Shown piece by piece: positions 57,681 to 64,000 of a stretch of DNA of 64,000 nucleotides. Location: NCBI RefSeq assembly GCF_030269925.1, contig NC_085117.1, positions 14,818,731-14,882,730 of the forward strand. The letters run 5' to 3'. Source of the stretch: Bombyx mori. Its lineage: Eukaryota; Arthropoda; Insecta; Lepidoptera; Bombycidae. How positions within the stretch are numbered: the stretch's first letter is position 1; each line of letters begins with the position of its first letter. The notes below the pieces were generated by a model. The model had not been told where the DNA came from. It was given only the letters and a program-made list of their open reading frames with translations, and did not search any database. A program made the position numbers and the translations under genes.

Positions 57681-58122
57681 TCTTTATATTAATAATACGC
57701 GAAGCAAAAACCTTGTACCCATTTTTACGAAAATTGCGCTGACGGAGGAGTATGAAATTTCCCACACTTAAAGAGAATATAGAGAAGGAGTGCAGAAAGT
57801 TAATATTCATTTAAATTAAGCATAAAAAATACATTAAATTAATAAAAAAGACATTACACCCACTACCACGTATTTGATACACACACGCGTGCATACTATT
57901 TGCTTTGTATCAAACTTTTCTTATTGCTTATAGTCTGTGGTCAAATTGAGACTAGATTAAAAATTGTTTGTCTTTATTAATATTTGTCTAAAGTGTAGTC
58001 TTGGCGAAATCTGTGATTATATTAAAGAAGTCTAACAGTGTTTGACAATAGAACCATAATAATGTTTATAAATAAAATTTCAATTAATTATAGTAGAATT
58101 TCGACTACTGCGGGACCACTAG
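57681..58122 (+). mobile_element. Non-autonomous Helitron, second subfamily
   Basis: Starts TCTTTATATTAATAATACG and ends TAGTAGAATTTCGACTA, CTGCGGGACCA, CTAG, T. The terminal palindrome has one mismatch. It shares GTTTGACAATAGAACCATAA with the copy at 47170-47598. No coding capacity. Confidence 0.88.
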
Positions 58123-58709
58123 TTAGTATAGATATACCTACGTAATGATTTGTCATTGCGTGGCAGCGGCACTAAAACGAAATTGTCAAACACGAAACAA
58201 TCGAATACCGTAAGTGGTTACGTTCGGTAATGCGATAACGTTATCAGTGTTCGATAATGGCTAACACGATTATGCAGGTGTGCCCGCACCGGTACACGAC
58301 CTTCGATCATTAAGTGCAAGCGTATTTATTTACGAATCAACTTTTTGCTTAATAAGTACGTGGCACTGACGTATGAGTCGACTAGTATCAAAGCCGGCAA
58401 TGTGACTTTGGACAATTATTGGTAAATCAGAAAAACGAATTATTGACTTTGTATTCCATTGGCAGTCACAAAACTCTTCTGAACGACATCTTAGATAAAT
58501 AACAGGTTAAGTATTAACCTTTATTTAATGCAGGTTTTGAACCGTATTCTTTGAAGGAGACGATTATATTCAAATCAATCTGTATTGACATATCAATAAC
58601 ATTTTTTTGTCCAAATGCACAGATTGCCACCTTTGATAATAGACGACTCGTATATATGCGAGCGATCGGTTCTATCTAAACACAATTAGTACATAGATTC
58701 GTTTGATTG
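58123..58709. other. Unique sequence, no gene seen
   Basis: No repeat or gene recognised. Confidence 0.4.
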
Positions 58710-58912
58710 CATTTTTTTTCTTACCTAGGCTGATAGCCTTGTGAGGCTATATCAGCGTAACCTTAACTAGTAGGTGAGCTCACGAGGCTCAAACCGGAGT
58801 GTTTCTAACACTGACCCTAGCAAGAGCAGTGCTTCGCAGAATCTACCACCGGATCGGAAACGCGACCCACTGAGAAGATCCGGCGAGAAACTCAGTGGGC
58901 TGTGTCTGAGGG
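58710..58912 (-). repeat. Family-B retroposon tail with 7-bp target duplication
   Basis: Minus strand: CACAGCCCACTGAGTTTCTC to GCTATCAGCCTAGG and a T-run on the left. TTGATTG flanks both sides (58703-58709, 58913-58919). The plus frame 58774-58968 is a shadow. Confidence 0.92.
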
Positions 58913-58946
58913 TTGATTGGAATTACGTGTTCTCAAAAGCTTTTTT

Positions 58947-59314
58947 TATGGGTTCCGTACGCAAATAGCGCAAACCGAAATCTCGGATTTACTCATTAAA
59001 TAACTTTAATACGATTATTGTAAACCCGCTTAACATACTATCTTATAATTTCAAAATATATGGTTATAGACTATTTTGAGTTTATAAATATAAAGTATTC
59101 AACTAAAAATATATTTAAATACATTTTTTTTATGGGTTCCGTACGAAAATAGCGCAAACAGAAATCTCGGATTTATTCATTAATTAACTTTAATACGATT
59201 ATTGTAAACTCGCATATTATATTATCTTATAATTTCAAAATATATGGTTAAAGACTATTTCGAGTTTTTAAATATAGCGTATTCAATTAAAAATATATTT
59301 AAAAAGAACATTCT
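58947..59314. repeat. 184-bp tandem duplication
   Basis: Two direct copies, each beginning TATGGGTTCCGTACG and containing AATCTCGGATTTA, ACTTTAATACGATTATTG and TTTCAAAATATATGG. The units start at 58947 and 59131. They differ at roughly one base in twelve, so the duplication is not recent. It ends 40 bp before the tRNA-Arg gene. Confidence 0.92.
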
Positions 59315-59354
59315 TTTTGCAGACCAATAACGTATTTCAATTACTGTTGTTATG

Positions 59355-59427
59355 GGCCCTGTGGCGCAACGGATAACGCGTCTGACTACGGATCAGAAGA
59401 TTCCAGGTTCGAATCCTGGCAGGGTCG
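59355..59427 (+). tRNA. tRNA-Arg(ACG)
   Basis: A 73-nt tRNA for arginine, identical base for base to the gene at 36362-36434 on the other strand. Anticodon ACG at 59388-59390. A-box TGGCGCAACGGATAACG and B-box GGTTCGAATCC are intact. TTCTTTTT follows as pol III terminator. Flanks of the two copies do not match, so they are not part of one recent segmental duplication. Confidence 0.97.
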
Positions 59428-60016
59428 CTTAAATTCTTTTTGCCCTTTGTTTTATTCACATTTACTTAACTTTTGTAATTAGGTGTATTGTGTACAGCAA
59501 TGACGGCATTCTGTTAATATTTATTGAACAAACATTCGTCCTCGTTTACCAGTTGTTTACGAAACTATTAATTTCGACTTTAGTACTTTTGACTTACGGC
59601 TTATATTAGGTTGATCTGATTCACTTACATTTGCCACCACCATATCGCTCTAGCTGCTTTAAAAATATAGTCTCTTTTTGTGTGTGTAGTTTATAAGCCA
59701 GCGCCAACACAGCTGATCAAATATTGTAGTTGCGATAATTGGCCGTGATGCAATCGCGTGATCATTCGCATCCGTGTTGATTGATGAAAAATAACCAAGA
59801 ACAATTGTTGAACGATAAACGAACAAATATTTTCAAGTCTTGTTTTATTCCTCAGAAATAATTGTATTATTTAAATAAAATCTTCCACTTTATCATACAT
59901 GAAACAAATGTATGTTATGGAGAATACGTTGTAGAGTAGTTTTGGTTGTGGAGTTATCACGTGCCATTGGCGTGCTCGTGACTTGATCAAGATAAACTTT
60001 ATTTTTTAGGAGACAA
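59428..60016. other. Unique sequence, no gene seen
   Basis: No repeat or gene recognised. Immediately after it, 60017-60028 (ATGCTATGTATC) pairs perfectly with 60038-60049, a 12-bp hairpin with a 9-base loop. Confidence 0.4.
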
Positions 60017-60046
60017 ATGCTATGTATCTAGGTTATTGATACATAG

Positions 60047-60180
60047 CATAGTGTACAGCGCGCTGCATGACGCCGTGGACAGGGGAAAGTGGAAAAAGAT
60101 CCTAAGATTGAAGCTTATGGGTGATGGTGGTCACGACCCTCAGACATGAGGAACACGACTCGAGGAGGAGGAGGTTATTG
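60047..60180 (+). pseudogene. LINE ORF C-terminal relic
   Basis: The frame ALHDAVDRGKWKKILRLKL, then MGDGGHDPQT and a stop, followed by GGAACACGACTCGAGGAGGA, resembles the end of RTE-type LINE proteins (DR-KWR ... GGHDPQ). The element is cut at its 5' side by the hairpin and has no clear A-tail. Confidence 0.55.
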
Positions 60181-61521
60181 ATGAAAGTCATTATTATTAT
60201 TGTTTTAAATTTTTTAGTTAGTCAAAGCTTATTAGACCATATAATATTAGTTAGGCATATCTCATTCTGAGCGAAGCATATTTTGGACTCAATAATCAAA
60301 GTCATAATTTTTTCTTTAGGCCATTCAAATATTTAAGATCATGGTTGGATATGTATGTAATTAACGACGGATTGTGGTATAATCGAATGCAAATACCATT
60401 AAAATGAGGAATTCGGAAATAAATATGCAAAGTATTTTTAGACATGTTTATTTTCTGTTTTATCGGTACCTATTAAAAAATCAGTGCAAAATATAATTGA
60501 CAAAAAAAACTAATTAGTAACAAGGATTATTAAACTTAGTGAAATTACAGTACGTCAGTTTCATGTAATTTGTGACAAAAATCGTGTGTGAAACTAGTTG
60601 CTTGAGGAGTTTGTACATGTGCACCACTAATTACCCCACAATATAACAATACATATTCCGAACATTATTAACGCATCAACTAAAATTATAACAGTCTATT
60701 TAAATTATAATACACCACAAGTATACAGTAGGTTTAATTAAAGCATTTCCACCTTAGACTCAAATAAACCACAATAGTTTCCGAATCATCTTTTTTTTTT
60801 GCTAAATCTTCGTATTCGTCTTCACTTACAATATTTACATATACTAGTGGTGCTAACGCAAATCATAATTTAACAAAAATAATTCCGCGTTCAGCACTTA
60901 CATACAAATAATATATCGTATTTACTAATAGCAACAAATTGCCACGCAAAATCACACTCAAATTATATCTTTTTAAATAATAAAATTAATATACGTAAAC
61001 CAACTTAAAATCGGTTCACATCTTTGATATTAATGGAAGATCCGTTTTTAACTAAAAACCTAAGTTTAATTGATCAGAAAAGTTCTGTTTTTTTTTTTTA
61101 CATTGTGTTGTTCTAAAATATATTTAAGAATAGAATCATTATGTTTTTACAAAATCACTATTTCTTTATTTACAATAATAATATGATAATTTACATAGAT
61201 AGACTACGAACTACCTAGTAAAGCTTTTACACAAATCATAACAAAACAACCCGTGTCGAAATCAGCGACTGACGGTCATTGCATTGCGATGCTCAAGTCT
61301 TCACTGTGTAATGCCACAAAATGATAATTATTTATAGAGAAGTACATATATTGATCGTAACGAGATCGTACATAGGATATCATCGAAAGATGATCTTCAC
61401 TGGAACTGAAGTTCGGAGGCTTCTGTTCTCCCAAGCGTCTGGAGCCTCCCATGGCAACGCTGGCCGCTTCGAGGTATATTTATTAATATTAACCATAAAT
61501 AAGTCTTAACCTAGGTTGCAT
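60181..61521. other. Repeat-poor AT-rich stretch, possible 3' UTR on minus strand
   Basis: More than 1.2 kb without any recognised repeat, unusual for this window. If the terminal exon at 61522-61563 is real, this would be its 3' UTR, read on the minus strand. AATAAA signals on that strand lie near 61479-61484 and 61164-61169. A minus frame of 58 codons (61276-61452) is open with a good start context, but would then be untranslated. Confidence 0.3.
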
Positions 61522-61563
61522 TTAACACGACGGCCTGTCAGGTTGGTTTTGTTTTTCTGGTGC
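61522..61563 (-). CDS. Candidate 3' terminal exon, 13 codons
   Basis: On the minus strand a strong acceptor (TTATTTTTCATTTGTTACAG) is followed in phase 0 by APEKQNQPDRPSC and a TAA stop. The hydrophilic, Pro- and Gln-containing end looks like a protein C-terminus. Poly(A) signals and a repeat-poor stretch follow. No upstream exon is certain: a frame of 41 codons at 62173-62295 (minus) ends in phase at a GTATGT donor, but it has no known domain. I cannot name the gene; it may continue beyond 64000. The acceptor is the main evidence, so this stays a weak call. Confidence 0.3.
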   Translation of the reverse strand, partial: APEKQNQPDRPSC

Positions 61564-61565
61564 CT

Positions 61566-64000
61566 GTAACAAATGAAAAATAATATTAAGACAGTTGGAA
61601 ACAGGAGTTAAGTTTTTTTTTTTACGTAAATAAAAATCTTAAGACATACGAATTTTAAGACTCCTCATGAATGTAGAGCTACCATTTTTTGGAAAGATTC
61701 GTACAAAAATATTTGACGGATTTTGTGATTGAATTGCAACTGATATTTAGGAATAGCTGGTTTAGTATTAGGTAGGCAATTTTCATTTATTGCTTCTGGT
61801 TAATCCGCCCTTGTTTTTCATATTAAGTGATTGCGTCAAATAGTACCGATTGTACACATACATGCACATCCCGCCCGCGTCCGGCCATCTGTCATCACAT
61901 ATGCGCCGTGTTTCGACATTGTTTTAATTTATTACTGACCAAACAATAGGACTTTTTGGCCTCCCCGATTGAGATCGTATTTTAGGGTCTGGCATGTCAA
62001 TAACGACATAGGAAAGGTGAACGATTTCGTTGTCTGGTTATAACGATTGGCAGTGGCAATTTTGATGTTAGTTTCAGAGTGGCAAAGTGTTGGATTACCG
62101 CTTCCCGTCCGCGTACATCCGCATCGCAGCTGAGCGGCCGCACGTGGCTACACCCTATTTACGGATACATACCAAAGGGAGAGCACACATGTCCCAAACG
62201 TATCGGGACTTCGCGAGAGCCCGCACGTGAAATCCCATTATGTGATGAGCATTATTTGTAGAATAATGAATAGGTATGTTCAGTGTTCGTCGCATTTATT
62301 TAGCTATCCGGCCACCGGCGCCGTCACGTGTGTTCACACGCAGCTGCGAGCGACCGTTAGCAGCACAATGCCCTCGATCGATCCATCGCAATGGAATCTG
62401 AACGGCCGGCGAAATCGTTGCACGTGTGCAGAGCTTCGCCGAGACATTGGAGTTGTGTGGTGGAGTTGCATTGTCCGCTATCAGTGTTCGCTCTGCGGTT
62501 TATTACTTCGGGGAAACATGAAGGTACTCGTAAACTTTCACAGACGCGATTTATGTGCGAGGCGCGAGTCGAGGAGACAAAGATATTCCGAGGAGCGGGA
62601 AAGCGTGGGCGCGGACACCTGGCTGCTCGTTAGTGTCGCTCGGCGGACGGACGCGATGCGTAGGCGTAAGTACGCCTGCACTGATTGCTAATATCAGATA
62701 TACCAAATCCGATTCACCATATGTTGTGAAATATATTTCATTCCGTTTTTAAACGTAAAGATTCGGTCTGTAATTGAAATTGACGGATCTTGTGTCAGTT
62801 TTTGTAAGGGCTTCTAAATTGATATCTAAGAGATGCGGGTCAGCAATTGGATCGTTAAGTAATATTGACATACCAATAGACAGACAATAAGTAAAAATAT
62901 ACGAATGCGACAGCGAATGACAATACTTTCATCGATACTGATTAATGTAAATTACATTGCACGGATCGCGGTCATGGTAGGGGTTGAAGGCCCTTTGTTT
63001 GTAATAAAACAGGGGCGTCATGGCTTACAAGCATATCACTCATTAAGCATCATACTTAATAGCTTATTACGGTAAGATTAGAAAGTCAAACGTTGCTGCA
63101 GAAAATATAGATGGATTTTATCATTATTCATCAAGTTCGATATTACAAAATTTGAGAGAGAATAATGAGAAAAGTAAGTAATGACCGACAGTACGGATTG
63201 GACAATGCCCGAGGCGGTACAGCTGCGGCAATAATTACGTACGCGATAGGAGCTGTGGTGTATGGTCGTGACCGGCGCCCGATGCCCCGACAGATACCTT
63301 CGTGAAATGCCGCCTCACGACGCGCACGATGGAGATTTGAATTCCGACACGATCGCCTCCGAGCCTCGTTTTTTCCTAGTCACAACCGGTCGGCCGAATC
63401 TCGCTCGTGAGATAGAAAACGATGATCGAGAAATCCACGTCCGATGTCCTTGCGTGAACGAATACTCAACATTTGTTATTCAGGAATGCGGCCCGATTAG
63501 TCGACATTCCAATGTAGTAAGCGGTAAGGTAAATTCGTAAATATCGATGGGTTTCACGATAAATTTAAGAGTTGTTTGTTGTTTCTATTATGTTATTGGT
63601 TAACAAAGAACATGGGTAACGCTTTTGCACACATAGTTGAGAGCATTAGACGTTACATTCTTGAGTTTTTGGGCACTAACCGTAGCTTTTTTCAAAGTAT
63701 AGTTCTGACGTCAAATTTTGTGATATGGCGTTTTAGTCATTGAACATAACATGAAATAAAGTAGAACATAATTTTATATTAAGGAGGAAGAAGGAAAATG
63801 TACGTGTCGCAATAGCACGGTACTTTTTTTACTGTAAATTTAACGCAGCAGCTTGCGTCACCTAAATCACGTTGGTTTTAAACATTTTCCTCGGTTCCAA
63901 CACACTGGCAGTGATGAAAATTTACGTGGCGCGACCAAGTATTAACGAGCGCGCATTGCTCTACAACTTCAAATAAATCCCGAGGGATGCACCTGCTGTA
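61566..64000. other. Repeat-poor sequence with GC-richer patches
   Basis: No dispersed repeat recognised. GC-richer patches at 62080-62690 and 63190-63540 have longer open frames than expected: plus frames 62227-62691 (154 codons, many Arg and Cys, with GCGTAAGTACG as a donor-like site near 62666) and 63262-63540 (92 codons, varied composition, NDDREIHVRCPCVNEYSTF). Neither shows a domain I recognise. They may be first exons or promoter DNA of a neighbouring gene, or chance. Confidence 0.3.

Noticed and set aside
61276..61452. 58-codon minus frame with good start context (GCCATGGG)
   Set aside because: No domain, not clearly better than chance, and it lies where a 3' UTR is suspected.
62227..62691. 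154-codon plus frame
   Set aside because: Arg- and Cys-rich text typical of GC-rich non-coding DNA, three overlapping open frames in the same place, and no recognised domain; kept only as a note in the region entry.

Overview
The window is insect nuclear DNA, almost certainly from the domestic silkworm Bombyx mori or its close relative B. mandarina. The main evidence is about twenty whole, truncated or decayed copies of the Bm1 SINE on both strands (key string TACTGGTGGTAGG, ending in GCAATAAA), together with several other moth repeat families. The DNA is AT-rich, has no long intact gene, and the short open reading frames lie mostly in repeats or arise by chance. It reads as an intergenic or very large intronic region.

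Supportable genes are few. Three are nuclear tRNA genes: two identical tRNA-Arg(ACG) on opposite strands (36362-36434 minus, 59355-59427 plus) and one tRNA-Ser(AGA) (45460-45541 minus). There is a broken mariner-type transposase (21800-22513 minus), four decayed LINE reading-frame tails, and a weak candidate for a 3' terminal protein-coding exon on the minus strand (61522-61563). Two GC-rich patches with clustered promoter motifs (about 20222-20330 and 27297-27420) are the best candidates for regulatory DNA.

Layout. 1-9000: an inverted pair of one AT-rich repeat, a cluster of family-B retroposon tails (one head-to-head pair), the ACTAGC repeat, and two Bm1 copies. 9000-20000: mostly unique sequence with scattered Bm1, tRNA-headed SINEs and family-C LINE tails. 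20200-23000: an E-box/TATA patch, then a Helitron carrying a full-length Bm1, directly next to the mariner remnant. 23000-30000: mostly unique, with one SINE, a DRE/NRF-1 patch and a Helitron. 30000-47000: dispersed retroposon tails, a foldback element, a perfect 29-bp hairpin, two tRNA genes, and a nest of one ACTAGC element inside another. 47000-59000: the densest repeat cluster, with four Helitrons, a young-looking LINE insertion with an intact 12-bp target duplication, and many Bm1 and family-B copies. 59000-64000: a 184-bp tandem duplication beside tRNA-Arg, then a stretch nearly free of repeats holding the terminal-exon candidate.

I found no new multi-gene system. The most unusual things are structural: two perfect hairpins with 4-nt loops that look like template-switch products, a 5'-truncated Helitron flanked by an 11-bp direct repeat (Helitrons normally make none), a micro-inversion inside a Bm1 copy, nested insertions that give relative ages, and SINEs that share a tail but carry different tRNA-like heads. 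Family names A to G used below are local labels, not database names.
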